Below, piece by piece: positions 1-8,235 of a stretch of 64,000 bases of DNA; position 1 is the stretch's first letter, and each line of letters opens with the position of its first letter. This DNA is from Nitrobacter sp. Nb-311A. Lineage in GTDB: Bacteria > Pseudomonadota > Alphaproteobacteria > Rhizobiales > Xanthobacteraceae. Both the position numbers and the translations under genes were made by a program. The notes below the pieces were generated by a model, which was given only the letters and a program-made list of their open reading frames with translations, was not told where the DNA came from and did not search any database. Location of the stretch: the NCBI RefSeq assembly GCF_000152905.1, contig NZ_CH672418.1, forward strand, positions 96,776-160,775. Reading direction: 5' to 3'.

Positions 1-2
1 GT

Positions 3-713
3 GCGGGCCAAAGCATGACTCAGGCTGCGCGCGATGCGTTGCGGCATGTCGATGCCGTGCTGACGGAAAATGCCGGACCGATAAAGACCACCATCGCGAA
101 TTTGCAGGTCTTCTCCGAAGGACTGGCCCGGAACACCGACAAGCTCGATGGCATCGTGGCCGGCCTTGAACGTCTGACAGGAGGAGGAACGACGCCTGCG
201 AAGAAAATCACTTACGACCTCCGTGCAGCGAGCGGCTTTCCCAACCCGCCGGACCGGCCCCTCAAGAAGAGTCTCGCCATTCCAGAGCCGACTGCGGTGA
301 TCAAGCTCGATACGCAGCGTTTTCTGTTTTCGCCGGCCAAGGAATATCCAGATTTTGCCGAGGCAATGTGGGCTGACAGCATTCCAAATCTGCTGCAGGC
401 AAAGCTACTCGAGAGTTTCGAAAATTACGACATCGCCCATGCCCCCCTGCGATCAATGGATGGAGTGAAGGCGGATTATCAACTCCTGATCGACATCAGG
501 CGTTTTCAGATCACCACCGATCCAGAACCGGTCGCAGACATCGGATTGTCGGCACGCATCCTGAACAAGAATGGCAAGGTGGTTGCAGCGCGATTGTTCC
601 AGGACGCCCGGAAGCTGGACAAAATCGAACCGGGGGCGGCCAGCGCAGCGTTCAACGATGCATTCGAACGAATCGCAAAGGACATGATCGCGTGGACCGT
701 TAAGGCATTGTAG
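3..713 (+). CDS. MlaD/MCE-type protein with C-terminal PqiC-like auxiliary domain (5' end outside window)
   Basis: The reading frame is open to the window edge, so the true start lies upstream; the ATG at 15 is internal. The first ~60 visible residues are a helical, Asn/Thr/Asp-rich tail typical of the end of MCE (MlaD) substrate-binding proteins. From about residue 75 the sequence matches the ABC-type transport auxiliary component (PqiC, DUF330): an YDLRAA strand, a PxAVIKLDTQRFLF segment and an alternating strand/helix pattern to the end. MCE proteins carry phospholipids between inner and outer membrane; PqiC-type proteins are their outer-membrane partner. Fusion of the two in one chain occurs in alphaproteobacteria (family knowledge). 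The partner ATPase and permease would be expected just upstream, outside the window. Confidence 0.7.
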   Translation, partial: AGQSMTQAARDALRHVDAVLTENAGPIKTTIANLQVFSEGLARNTDKLDGIVAGLERLTGGGTTPAKKITYDLRAASGFPNPPDRPLKKSLAIPEPTAVIKLDTQRFLFSPAKEYPDFAEAMWADSIPNLLQAKLLESFENYDIAHAPLRSMDGVKADYQLLIDIRRFQITTDPEPVADIGLSARILNKNGKVVAARLFQDARKLDKIEPGAASAAFNDAFERIAKDMIAWTVKAL

Positions 714-814
714 AGCGTGGCTTCGAACCTTCCTGGATCAATAATGGTGGCCTGCGGATTACTGGGTTTGATGCAAGGGTTCGACGAGCGCTTGCGATCG
801 GCGCCGCATGCTCC

Positions 815-828
815 TTGACCTAGGTCAG
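815..828. promoter_or_regulatory. Degenerate FNR/FixK-like box
   Basis: TTGAC-CTAG-GTCAG, one base off a full TTGAY-N4-RTCAA palindrome, about 58 bases upstream of the cytochrome c'-like gene. Assigned by consensus only; the weakest of the five boxes in this region. Confidence 0.35.
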
Positions 829-885
829 CGTCGTGGCGAACCAGGTCTGTAAGCTCAAAGTACCTGGACATGAGGAAGCGCAGCG

Positions 886-1359
886 ATGGCATCGAGATCT
901 CGTATGTTGATTATTGTTTCGTGCGCCGGCGCGATCTTCGCATCGTTCGCTGCTGCGCAATCGACGGGCGGATTGCCAAGTGCGAACTATATTCCGCACC
1001 TTGGCGACATCATGGGAGCGATGCAGCTCCGCCATTTCAAGCTATCGTTTGCGGGTAAGTTGCGGAACTGGGAGCTCGCCGCCTATGAGTTGGATCAGAT
1101 TAAGGAGAGTTTTCACGATGCGGCGACGCTTTATCCGGGGATCCCGGTTGCCGACATGACAATTATGGCGGAGCCAGTCCGACGGCTTGGCGAGGCTATT
1201 CAGAAGAAAGAACCCAAGAAATTTGCAGCCGCCTTCAGTGAACTGACAGCGGCATGTAACGGTTGTCATCAGGCGATCGGCCGCGGATTCATCGTGATCA
1301 AGGTGCCGACATCTTCTCCATTCAGCAACCAGGTCTTCGAGCCGGCCGCAAGACCATGA
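886..1359 (+). CDS. Cytochrome c'-like (class II) periplasmic c-type cytochrome
   Basis: 157 residues. An N-terminal signal peptide (hydrophobic run about residues 7-23, ending ...FAAAQS) implies periplasmic export. The single haem-binding motif CNGCH lies near the C-terminus (residues 124-128), preceded by long amphipathic helices. Haem at the end of a helical domain is the layout of cytochrome c' and related four-helix cytochromes, unlike class I proteins where CxxCH is near the N-terminus. Such proteins bind NO or CO or shuttle electrons; which applies here cannot be read from sequence. A degenerate FNR/FixK-like box lies about 58 bases upstream, fitting expression at low oxygen. An alternative in-frame ATG at 904 would shorten the signal peptide. 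Confidence 0.7.
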   Translation: MASRSRMLIIVSCAGAIFASFAAAQSTGGLPSANYIPHLGDIMGAMQLRHFKLSFAGKLRNWELAAYELDQIKESFHDAATLYPGIPVADMTIMAEPVRRLGEAIQKKEPKKFAAAFSELTAACNGCHQAIGRGFIVIKVPTSSPFSNQVFEPAARP

Positions 1360-1561
1360 GGCCGCTGCGGTAGGCCTTCATCGCAGGATTTGTCGCCAAC
1401 TCTTCCGATTAATATTCGCCGCCCCGAGTGGTTGCCGATAGGATCGCGCCGTCGATGTACGATACGCCCCGCTCGTTACGCAACCTGGATTGTGACGCCG
1501 TCTGTGCTTGATTGACTCCGAATTTGCATCGCCTTATGAGCCGCCGTGAACATGCGTCATG

Positions 1562-1924
1562 CTATCTCGTAATGGGTGGAACGGATCGCTCCAGGGATTT
1601 AAGAAACGCAATAAAATCGTTGATCTGATCAGCTTCGAATTGGAATTGTGGCATACTGGGATGCCCGGTTATGATCCCTTCAGCCAAGGCTTCCTCAAGC
1701 GTTTCGACGGGATAGCGTTGGTGCAAGCTACGAAATGGCGGTGCAATCCGAAGCGGGCTGGGGCTCACCTTGTCAATCGCGTGACATCCTGCGCAATAAA
1801 GCAACGCCAAGCGTCGACCTTGCTCGACGCTGGCGGCTTCTATGCGTTGTGATGATCCTAAGCCAAGGGTCAGAGACAATGTCAGAAGTAATGATAAGTC
1901 AACAACGCGCATCGTTTTTGCCAC
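1562..1924 (-). CDS. Small class I cytochrome c
   Basis: 120 residues with a signal peptide (hydrophobic residues about 8-24, cleavage near ...IEAAS). The haem motif CAGCH is at residues 44-48 and a probable axial methionine is Met91 in GHPSMPQF, the classic monohaem class I layout. The mature protein would be about 90 residues in the periplasm and would act as an electron carrier. The gene is transcribed away from the alcohol dehydrogenase remnant, and a good FNR/FixK-like box lies at 1972-1985, centred about 54 bases upstream of the start codon. A box at that distance suits activation in the class II arrangement (inference). No oxidase or dehydrogenase subunit is adjacent, so the partner is unknown. 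Confidence 0.8.
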   Translation of the reverse strand: MAKTMRVVDLSLLLTLSLTLGLGSSQRIEAASVEQGRRLALLYCAGCHAIDKVSPSPLRIAPPFRSLHQRYPVETLEEALAEGIITGHPSMPQFQFEADQINDFIAFLKSLERSVPPITR

Positions 1925-1971
1925 AAAAAGGAAGCACCCAATACTTCTAACAGAATGCCATCTCGGCTTTG

Positions 1972-1985
1972 TTGACGCAGATCAA
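1972..1985. promoter_or_regulatory. FNR/FixK-like box upstream of the minus-strand cytochrome c
   Basis: TTGAC-GCAG-ATCAA, matching the FNR/FixK consensus TTGAY-N4-RTCAA. Its centre is about 54 bases from the start of the minus-strand cytochrome at 1924. Confidence 0.55.
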
Positions 1986-2146
1986 AGCAACGACGCTAAA
2001 GGATGAATTTTGCGTTGAAGTACGTTATTTTGCCAGCTCGCCAGCATCATTTCAAAGCGCCAGGAAAGGTCTTATTGATTCACCCGTCAGATGAACACCA
2101 AACATTTCAACAAAGCGAACATCGAACGTGCTTTTTTCGGCGGGCT

Positions 2147-3183
2147 TCAGGCCGCGATGATCACTTTCAGCGCACCCGTGTCCGCAGCGCGGCTGAATAT
2201 GTCATACGCCTCGATGATTTGGTCGAGGCAGAATCGATGCGTGATCAATTGAGCAGGATTGATTCTATTTGACTGCACCGTCTTGAGGAGCATCGGCGTC
2301 GTGACGGTGTCGACCAGCCGAGTCGTAATTGAGATATTATGCGACCATAATTTCTCCAGGTGCAGATCGGCCTTGCTGCCATGCACTCCAATGTTGGCGA
2401 TGATGCCTCCGGGGGCGATGATATCCTGGCAAAGCACAAAGGTGGCGGGAACGCCGACCGCTTCGATCGCGGTATCGACACCTTTGCCATCGGTTAATGC
2501 TTTCACCTCGGCGGCAGCCGTCCCGCTCGCGCTATTGATCGTCTGCGATGCGCCGAAGATCTTGGCGGCCGTAAGACGCTTGTCATCGAGGTCGATCATG
2601 ATGAGCTTGGCGGGAGAATAGAACTGCGCTGTCAGCAATGCGGCAAGACCGATCGGCCCGGCTCCGACAATCGCGACGGTTGATCCCGGAGCCACCTTGC
2701 CGTTCAGAACGCCACATTCGAAGCCGGTCGGCAAGATGTCGCTCAACATGACGAGCGCTTCTTCATCCGAATTGGCCGGAATGGGATAGAGGCTTGTATC
2801 GGCATGCGGGGTCCGAACATATTCGGCTTGCGTCCCGTCGATTTCATTGCCCAGGATCCAGCCCCCGGTGGTGCAGTGGGAGTAGAGACCTCGACGGCAG
2901 TATTCGCATTTGCCACAGGAGGAAATGCAGGAAATGAGAACATGGTCGCCTGGTTTGAAGTTCGTGACGCCGGCGCCAATTGAATCGATGATACCCACGC
3001 CTCGTGTCCGAGAATGCGACCGGGCTTACAAGTCGGCACGTCGCCCTTCAAAATATGTAGGTCGGTGCCGCAGATGGTCGTTTTCGTCACCTTGACGATA
3101 GCATCTCCGGCAGACTGTATTTCCGGCTTGGGACGCTCTTCGAGCGTCTTGTGCCCGGGTCCATGGTAGACGAGCGCTTTCAT
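2147..3183 (-). pseudogene. Zinc-dependent alcohol dehydrogenase, frameshifted
   Basis: Medium-chain (MDR) zinc alcohol dehydrogenase in two frames. The 5' part (start ATG 3183, MKALVYHGPG) reads through the catalytic-zinc residues TTICGTDLH and RILGHEA, then slips out of frame. The rest continues in the next frame from about 3000: the structural-zinc cluster CGKCEYCRRGLYSHC, the NAD-binding GAGPIGLAA and a complete C-terminus ending at 2147. Restoring one G at about 3000 (GAGGCGTGG to GAGGCGGTGG) would give one protein of about 345 residues, the normal family length. Everything else looks intact, so this is either a very recent mutation or a base-call error. A FixK-like box lies at 3243-3256, about 60 bases upstream of the start. 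Confidence 0.8.
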
Positions 3184-3242
3184 GGAATGCTCCGATCCAA
3201 TGACTTTTGATGTTAATAAGATCCGGTTCGCCACGTCGCATA

Positions 3243-3256
3243 TTGACTTTGATCAA
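3243..3256. promoter_or_regulatory. FNR/FixK-like box upstream of the alcohol dehydrogenase
   Basis: TTGAC-TTTG-ATCAA, a full match to TTGAY-N4-RTCAA. Its centre is about 66 bases upstream of the minus-strand start at 3183, leaving a short leader if the class II spacing of 41.5 applies. Confidence 0.6.
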
Positions 3257-3346
3257 AACCGACCTTGTCGGATACCAGGAGGTATAAACCCGGCATAGGG
3301 AAGCCTTTCAGCGCCTGATGAGACGTCGTTTGGACGAATTTGGTCC

Positions 3347-3360
3347 TTGATACTGATCAA
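3347..3360. promoter_or_regulatory. Perfect FNR/FixK box upstream of the methyltransferase-esterase gene
   Basis: TTGAT-ACTG-ATCAA is a perfect palindrome. At a -41.5 position it would place transcription start near 3395, giving a leader of about 120 bases before the preferred start codon at 3519. It lies back to back with the box at 3243-3256, which serves the divergent gene. The 284-base spacer 3235-3518 holds only these control elements. Confidence 0.65.
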
Positions 3361-3518
3361 GCTGCCCGGGCGGATTTCATGATGCAGATACAGTCGCCTT
3401 GGTCACGTAGGCGGTGCTGTTCCGACTTCCGCTACAGATCGGCGTAGTGAGGGAAGCAACGACGGTCCATTGGCGTAGTTATCTTGGAGTTGCGCTGAAC
3501 TACGAGGGAGCCGTTGTC

Positions 3519-5555
3519 ATGGGAAATCCGGTCTCCAAAGAAATTCCTTCCGAGGAAGGAGTTTCGTTCCTGACTCTTCGCAAACAGATGGTTGAGCGTC
3601 ATATCGCCGCGCGAGGTGTGCGAGACGAACTGGTACTCGACGCTATGCGCAGGGTGCCGCGCGAATTGTTCGTGCCGGAGAATCTCCGTGAATTTGCCTA
3701 CGAGGACGCGCCGCTTCCGATTGCCGGAGAGCAGACGATTTCCCAGCCCTACATCGTGGCCTTCATGGTTGAAGCCCTGCTATTGAAGGGTGGCGAAAAA
3801 ATTCTCGAAATCGGCGCCGGGTCCGGTTACGCCGCCGCCGTATTGTCGGAAATCGCCGCCGACGTCCACACTGTGGAGCGGCTCGGGCCTCTTGCCCAGA
3901 AGGCGGCGACCTTACTCGCCGAACTAGGGTATAATAATGTTCACGTTCTGCATGGCGACGGCACAAAGGGATGGCCTGAGCACGCACCTTATGATGCGAT
4001 CGTTGTCGCCGCTGGCGGCCCGCAGGTTCCTGAAACGCTCAAGCAGCAGTTGAAAATCGGTGGTCGGCTGGTGATCCCGATTGGCGGGGACTTGCGTAGT
4101 CAGGAATTGGTGCGAGTGACCCGGATTTCGGCGGACGAGTACCGTAGCGAAGACATTGCCGATGTGCGCTTCGTCCCATTGATCGGAGAGGAGGGATGGG
4201 CAACCGCCAGAGGAGGCAGGAAAGCCCGCGGCAAACTTCATCCAATCTATCCGGACGAGGATATCCTGGTTCGTGAGCTGGCGGATGCTGCCGAGTCGTT
4301 TTCGTCGATCGAAGCTGCCGATCTCAACCCGCTGATGGACCGGATCGGTTCGGCGCGCATCGTCCTGTTGGGCGAAGCAACCCATGGCACTTCCGAATTC
4401 TATCGGATGCGCGAGCGCATCACACGCGATCTCATCGTCACAAAGAACTTTCGCTTTGTTGCCATTGAGGCCGATTGGCCGGACGCTGCGCGCGTCGATC
4501 ACTACGTGCGGCACTTTCAATATCCGCCGTCCGAATGGACAGCGTTTGCGCGGTTTCCGACGTGGATGTGGCGAAATACCGAGGTGCACGACTTCGTGAG
4601 TTGGTTACGCAAGCATAACGGTACGGTCGAGCGCGGCGAGCGTGTCGCGTTTCATGGTCTCGATCTCTACAGCCTCTATGATTCGATCCGATCGGTCCTG
4701 AACTATCTCGATGAGGTCGATCCGGATTCTGCGCGGGTAGCTCGCGAACGTTACGGCTGCCTGACGCCATGGCAGCGCGATCCAGCGACATACGGCCATG
4801 CGGCTTTGACGGGATCGTACCCGAAGTGCGAGTCGCATGTGGTGCGCGCACTGACCGACCTCCTCGCGAAACGTCAGGCCTATGCTGAACATGACGGCGA
4901 ACGGTTTCTCGACGCGGAGCAAAACGCGCGTCTCGTCGCCAACGCAGAGCGCTATTATCGCATCATGTATTACGGCTCGCGAGCATCCTGGAACCTGCGC
5001 GACAGCCACATGTTTGCAACGCTGAAGAATCTGCTCGCTTTTCACGGGCCGGACAGCAAGGCCGTCGTATGGGCGCACAACTCCCACGTTGGCGATGCCG
5101 AAGCGACTGAAATGGCTGCGCGGGGCGAGTACAATCTGGGTCAACTCTGCCGCAAGGCATTTGGCGTGCAAGCCTACCTGGTTGGGTTCGGAACCCACAG
5201 CGGAACGGTTGCCGCGGCGTCCGGATGGGACGGGCCGATGGAGATTAAAACCGTGCGGCCGGCGCTGCCCAGGAGCTACGAACAGATGTGTCACGCGACC
5301 GGGCTGGCGCGTTTCATGCTGGGTTTGCGCGGTTGCGATGATCTTTATGGGCCGTCCGGTCTTGGCAAAGAGCGCCTCGAGCGGGCCATCGGGGTCATCT
5401 ATCGGCCGGAAACGGAACGTGCGAGCCACTACTTCCGGGCCAGCCTGCCGCAGCAGTTCGATGAATATATCTGGTTCGATGAAACGCGTGCTGTGACCCC
5501 GCTGAAGACGGCGATGATCAAGGGCCTTCCGGATACATATCCGTTTGGCGTGTGA
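3519..5555 (+). CDS. Fused protein-L-isoaspartate O-methyltransferase and erythromycin-esterase-like protein
   Basis: 678 residues from ATG 3519, chosen because GAGGGAG (3504-3510) sits about 8 bases upstream; an in-frame GTG at 3414 would add 35 residues with no family character. Residues about 15-225 are a Pcm-type methyltransferase, with MVERHIAARGVRD at the front and the SAM-binding loop ILEIGAGSGYAAAV near residue 96. This domain uses S-adenosylmethionine to start repair of isoaspartyl damage. Residues about 235-670 are an erythromycin-esterase (EreA/EreB/YbfO-type) domain with LLGEATHGTSEF (Glu286, His289), EADWPDAARVD and VWAHNSHVGDA. Most members of the esterase superfamily have no proven drug substrate, so resistance should not be assumed. 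A perfect FixK box upstream suggests a stress or low-oxygen role. Confidence 0.85.
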   Translation: MGNPVSKEIPSEEGVSFLTLRKQMVERHIAARGVRDELVLDAMRRVPRELFVPENLREFAYEDAPLPIAGEQTISQPYIVAFMVEALLLKGGEKILEIGAGSGYAAAVLSEIAADVHTVERLGPLAQKAATLLAELGYNNVHVLHGDGTKGWPEHAPYDAIVVAAGGPQVPETLKQQLKIGGRLVIPIGGDLRSQELVRVTRISADEYRSEDIADVRFVPLIGEEGWATARGGRKARGKLHPIYPDEDILVRELADAAESFSSIEAADLNPLMDRIGSARIVLLGEATHGTSEFYRMRERITRDLIVTKNFRFVAIEADWPDAARVDHYVRHFQYPPSEWTAFARFPTWMWRNTEVHDFVSWLRKHNGTVERGERVAFHGLDLYSLYDSIRSVLNYLDEVDPDSARVARERYGCLTPWQRDPATYGHAALTGSYPKCESHVVRALTDLLAKRQAYAEHDGERFLDAEQNARLVANAERYYRIMYYGSRASWNLRDSHMFATLKNLLAFHGPDSKAVVWAHNSHVGDAEATEMAARGEYNLGQLCRKAFGVQAYLVGFGTHSGTVAAASGWDGPMEIKTVRPALPRSYEQMCHATGLARFMLGLRGCDDLYGPSGLGKERLERAIGVIYRPETERASHYFRASLPQQFDEYIWFDETRAVTPLKTAMIKGLPDTYPFGV

Positions 5556-5605
5556 CGTTGCGGCGAGCATGTTGGAGACGCGATTGTTCCGAGGAGCATG
5601 TAAGC

Positions 5606-6061
5606 ATGTTTAAAATTCCCCGCGATGCGTTGGTATTTGTCGGCGACGGCAGAAAGGCGTTGTTCCTGCGAAACGCCGGCGACGCCATATCCCCCAATCT
5701 CAAGACAGAGAAAGTCTTCGAAGACACAAATCCGATGACCCACGAGCAGGGGAGCGATCGGCCGGGGCGGGTCATTGAGGCCTCCCTACCCGGTCGTAGA
5801 AGTGCTGTCGAGCAGACCGATTGGCATGACATCGAGGAACACCGGTTCGCGCAGACGGTTGCTGCAGCGATGGAGCATATGGTTCGAACCAGCAAGACGA
5901 AAGTTCTCATCGTGGTCGCACCACCAAAAACATTAGCCGATTTGCGGACCGCATTTCATCCTGAGATAAAGGCTTGCATTGTCGCCGAGATAGACAAGGA
6001 TCTGACCAAGCATTCGGTCGCGGAAATTGAAAAGCATCTTATGAATGATGGTTCAACTTGA
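5606..6061 (+). CDS. Host-attachment-family protein
   Basis: 151 residues from ATG 5606, with GAGGAG at 5591-5596 as ribosome binding site. The sequence MFKIPRDALVFVGDGRKALFLRN, the central ERF-like segment RFAQTVAAAM and the late TLADLRTAFHPEIK match the host attachment (COG5622) family. These are small cytoplasmic alpha/beta proteins related to the baeRF/eRF1 fold; the name comes from a plant-attachment phenotype and the biochemical role is not known. The gene starts 50 bases after the methyltransferase-esterase gene and ends 48 bases before a universal stress protein, so the three may share a transcript. Confidence 0.75.
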   Translation: MFKIPRDALVFVGDGRKALFLRNAGDAISPNLKTEKVFEDTNPMTHEQGSDRPGRVIEASLPGRRSAVEQTDWHDIEEHRFAQTVAAAMEHMVRTSKTKVLIVVAPPKTLADLRTAFHPEIKACIVAEIDKDLTKHSVAEIEKHLMNDGST

Positions 6062-6109
6062 ACCGGACGGCAGGTTTTCCAAGCCTGAATCGCCGAAGTG
6101 GAGGTTATT

Positions 6110-6931
6110 ATGTCCTACGCAACGCTGATGGTCTGGGTCAATATCGACCATGTTTCGAAACAGTTCGTTGGCGTTGCAGCAGATGTGGCGGACAAGTTCG
6201 CGGCTCATTTGATTGGATTGTCCGCTGTTGCGATGGTTCCGCCTTTTATCGCCGAAGGTGTCGTCATCGTTGACCATGCAACCGAGTTCGATATCGACAA
6301 AACGAAAGCCACTCTTGCGGAGGCTGGAAGCAAGGTTCAAGCCGTTGTAGGAAGGGGTCGTCAGATCGAATGGCGTTCAGCCATCGCGTATCCCACCGAG
6401 ACGTTGATCAGTGAGGCGCGATGCGCCGATTTGATCGTGATTGAAAGTGGTAGGTCCGCCGACGATGTGTATCGAAGCGCCGATGTCGGAGCCGCAATTC
6501 TGGGGGCCGGTCGCCCCTTCCTGGTAGTGCCTGCAGCAGTGAAATCTTTTGCCGCCGATCATGTTATGATTGGGTGGAAAGACACGCGGGAGGCGCGGCG
6601 AGCGATTCTGGACGCGTTACCGTTTCTTCACGAGGCGAAACGCGTAACGGTCCTGGAGATATGCAAGGAAGAGCAGATGGAGACTGCGCGCGATCATGTC
6701 GGTGATGTCGTTCGTTATCTCGCGCGGCACAGGATAAAGGCAGAACCTCGGGTCGAAGTACAAGCTCTTGGTTCTCGTGCGGATCAGATCATCGCGTGGG
6801 CGGATGACGAAACAGTTGATCTCCTGGTAACCGGAGCTTACGGCCATAGCCGGCTCAACGAATGGATGTTCGGCGGGATGACCCGCGATCTACTCACGAC
6901 GAGTCCGATCTGCTGCCTGATGTCTCACTGA
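6110..6931 (+). CDS. Tandem universal stress protein (UspA family)
   Basis: 273 residues, start ATG 6110 with GTGGAGG (6098-6104) just upstream. Two UspA-like halves (about 1-145 and 150-273). The second half keeps the family's ATP-binding end: DLLVTGAYGHSR then WMFGGMTRDLL, the G-x2-G-x9-G-(S/T) pattern with the last position replaced. USPs are cytoplasmic dimers or pseudo-dimers raised by starvation, hypoxia or oxidative stress. A second tandem USP lies at 11529 in the same island; the two are clearly related in their C-terminal motifs but diverged elsewhere. Confidence 0.85.
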   Translation: MSYATLMVWVNIDHVSKQFVGVAADVADKFAAHLIGLSAVAMVPPFIAEGVVIVDHATEFDIDKTKATLAEAGSKVQAVVGRGRQIEWRSAIAYPTETLISEARCADLIVIESGRSADDVYRSADVGAAILGAGRPFLVVPAAVKSFAADHVMIGWKDTREARRAILDALPFLHEAKRVTVLEICKEEQMETARDHVGDVVRYLARHRIKAEPRVEVQALGSRADQIIAWADDETVDLLVTGAYGHSRLNEWMFGGMTRDLLTTSPICCLMSH

Positions 6932-6939
6932 GATAATGC

Positions 6940-7217
6940 GCGCATAATTCATTGCCGACAAGGCTGCTGAACGGCATCGCCGTCGCGCAATGATGATAAG
7001 CATCGGATTGCCGGGCAGGTCAAAGAAGCCCATGCCAAATGCGATCCACTGGCCGATATGTGCGGCCAATTTTGAATTCCAATTGCGAAGCAAGCGGCGC
7101 ACGCAGCACGCGACCGCCGTCCATTGGAATGGACGGAATGAGATTGAAACCAGCGAGGACCTCCGTAGAGTCCCTTAGGCGGTTCCCCTTAGGATATCGA
7201 CCGAAATATTCTGGCAC
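6940..7217 (-). pseudogene. Remnant of an M50 (site-2-protease type) membrane metalloprotease
   Basis: On the minus strand about 7160-7085 encodes VLAGFNLIPSIPMDGGRVLR, the third zinc-ligand motif NxxPxxPxDGG of M50 proteases. Near 7080 the frame shifts and the homology continues as LAAHIGQWIAFGMGFFDLPG followed by NPMLIII, the family's next membrane helix. Neither the HExxH helix upstream nor the CBS domains often found downstream remain. This is a truncated and frameshifted fragment filling the space between the universal stress protein and the FixK-type regulator. Intact M50-CBS genes are often found beside universal stress genes in related bacteria (recalled, not checked), which suggests decay in place. 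Confidence 0.65.
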
Positions 7218-7264
7218 GCGCGTCTCCGGTAAACCGAGCTAGATCGCATTGAGGAGATGGCGAC

Positions 7265-7960
7265 ATGCATACTCGGACGATTACCGCCCCAACTGCCAAG
7301 GCTCTCGACATCCCGCACGTCGTCATGGCTGAACCGACCGATCCATTCGGCGCGATCGCCCACTGCTCGGGAGTGGTCGCAACCGAGTATACCTACAGAA
7401 AGGATGAAGAAGTCTACGGCGAAGGCGAGCCTTCCGAATACCTCTACCAGATCATCCGGGGCGCAGTTCGCACCTATAAGTTGCTGAGCGACGGACGACG
7501 GCAGATCGGCGCATTCCATTTGCCGGGCGATGTCTTTGGCCTCGACCCCAGCTCGGAGCACCGGCTCACCGCCGAAGCAATCGTCGATACCATTGTCCGC
7601 CTGGTGCCTCGTCGCAGCCTCGAAAAGGCCGCAGCATCGAATGTCCAGGTTGCCCGCAATCTCTGGACGATGACAGCATGTGATCTTCGTCATGCTGAAG
7701 ATCACATGCTGCTCCTTGGCCGCAAGACTGCAATGGAGCGCGTTGCGACTTTCCTCCTGGAAATGGATCGCCGGCTCGCTAAAACCGGCATGATGGCGCT
7801 CCCGATGTGCCGTCGTGACATTGGCGATTACCTCGGTTTGACCCTTGAGACTGTCTCGCGGGCGCTCTCGCAGCTCAACGATCAGGGCATTCTGATGTTT
7901 TCGAGCGCTCGCGAAATCGCGCTGCGCAACCGACAGCGGCTGACCGCCATGGAGGCTTGA
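7265..7960 (+). CDS. Crp/Fnr-family transcription regulator, FixK type
   Basis: 231 residues with a GAGGAGATGG ribosome site about 8 bases upstream. Residues about 20-140 form the cyclic-nucleotide-like beta-roll (GEGEPSEYLYQIIRGAVRTY, FHLPGDVFGLD); residues about 160-225 form a winged helix with the recognition helix LTLETVSRALSQL, carrying the E-SR residues that read TTGA half-sites. The N-terminal cysteine cluster that holds the Fe-S sensor of FNR is absent, so this is FixK-like and normally sits under a FixLJ-type cascade. Several genes in this island have TTGA-N6-TCAA boxes, so it may act on its neighbours (inference). No clear box is seen upstream of its own start. Confidence 0.85.
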   Translation: MHTRTITAPTAKALDIPHVVMAEPTDPFGAIAHCSGVVATEYTYRKDEEVYGEGEPSEYLYQIIRGAVRTYKLLSDGRRQIGAFHLPGDVFGLDPSSEHRLTAEAIVDTIVRLVPRRSLEKAAASNVQVARNLWTMTACDLRHAEDHMLLLGRKTAMERVATFLLEMDRRLAKTGMMALPMCRRDIGDYLGLTLETVSRALSQLNDQGILMFSSAREIALRNRQRLTAMEA

Positions 7961-8014
7961 GGGCTTCGACCTGCGGTTTCTCGGCCGCATCCACCAGAAC
8001 ACGAGGAGTTTCCA

Positions 8015-8221
8015 ATGAACGGTTATCGCGTCTCTTTTTACAAGGATTTGCTGAATTCAGACGGACATAACTTCAGATGCCTTCAGCGTCAGATCGATGT
8101 TGAATCAGATGATCCATCTCAGGCGCTGGTGTTGGCAAAAAAGAAAATCGGCGACGACCGGCTGAACATCGACCGTGTCGAAGTGGAGAGCTTGGCGCAC
8201 GACTCTCACGTCGCCGATTAG
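8015..8221 (+). CDS. Small hypothetical protein
   Basis: 68 residues, start ATG with GAGGAGTTTCCA upstream. The sequence MNGYRVSFYKDLLNSDGH followed by an Asp/Glu-rich helical end (SQALVLAKKKIGDDR) is soluble, acidic, and has no signal or membrane segment. I do not recognise a domain. It lies 54 bases after the FixK-type regulator and 14 bases before the adaptor gene, so it is probably co-transcribed with the exporter. Confidence 0.6.
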   Translation: MNGYRVSFYKDLLNSDGHNFRCLQRQIDVESDDPSQALVLAKKKIGDDRLNIDRVEVESLAHDSHVAD

Positions 8222-8235
8222 TACCTCGCGATGAT

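Noticed and set aside
3414-3518. GTG start for the methyltransferase-esterase gene
   Set aside because: The added 35 residues have no family match and ATG 3519 has a good ribosome site; the stretch is more likely mRNA leader after the FixK box.
3519-5555. Calling this a macrolide resistance gene
   Set aside because: Erythromycin-esterase homology alone does not show drug hydrolysis; most homologues have unknown substrates and the fusion partner points to protein repair.
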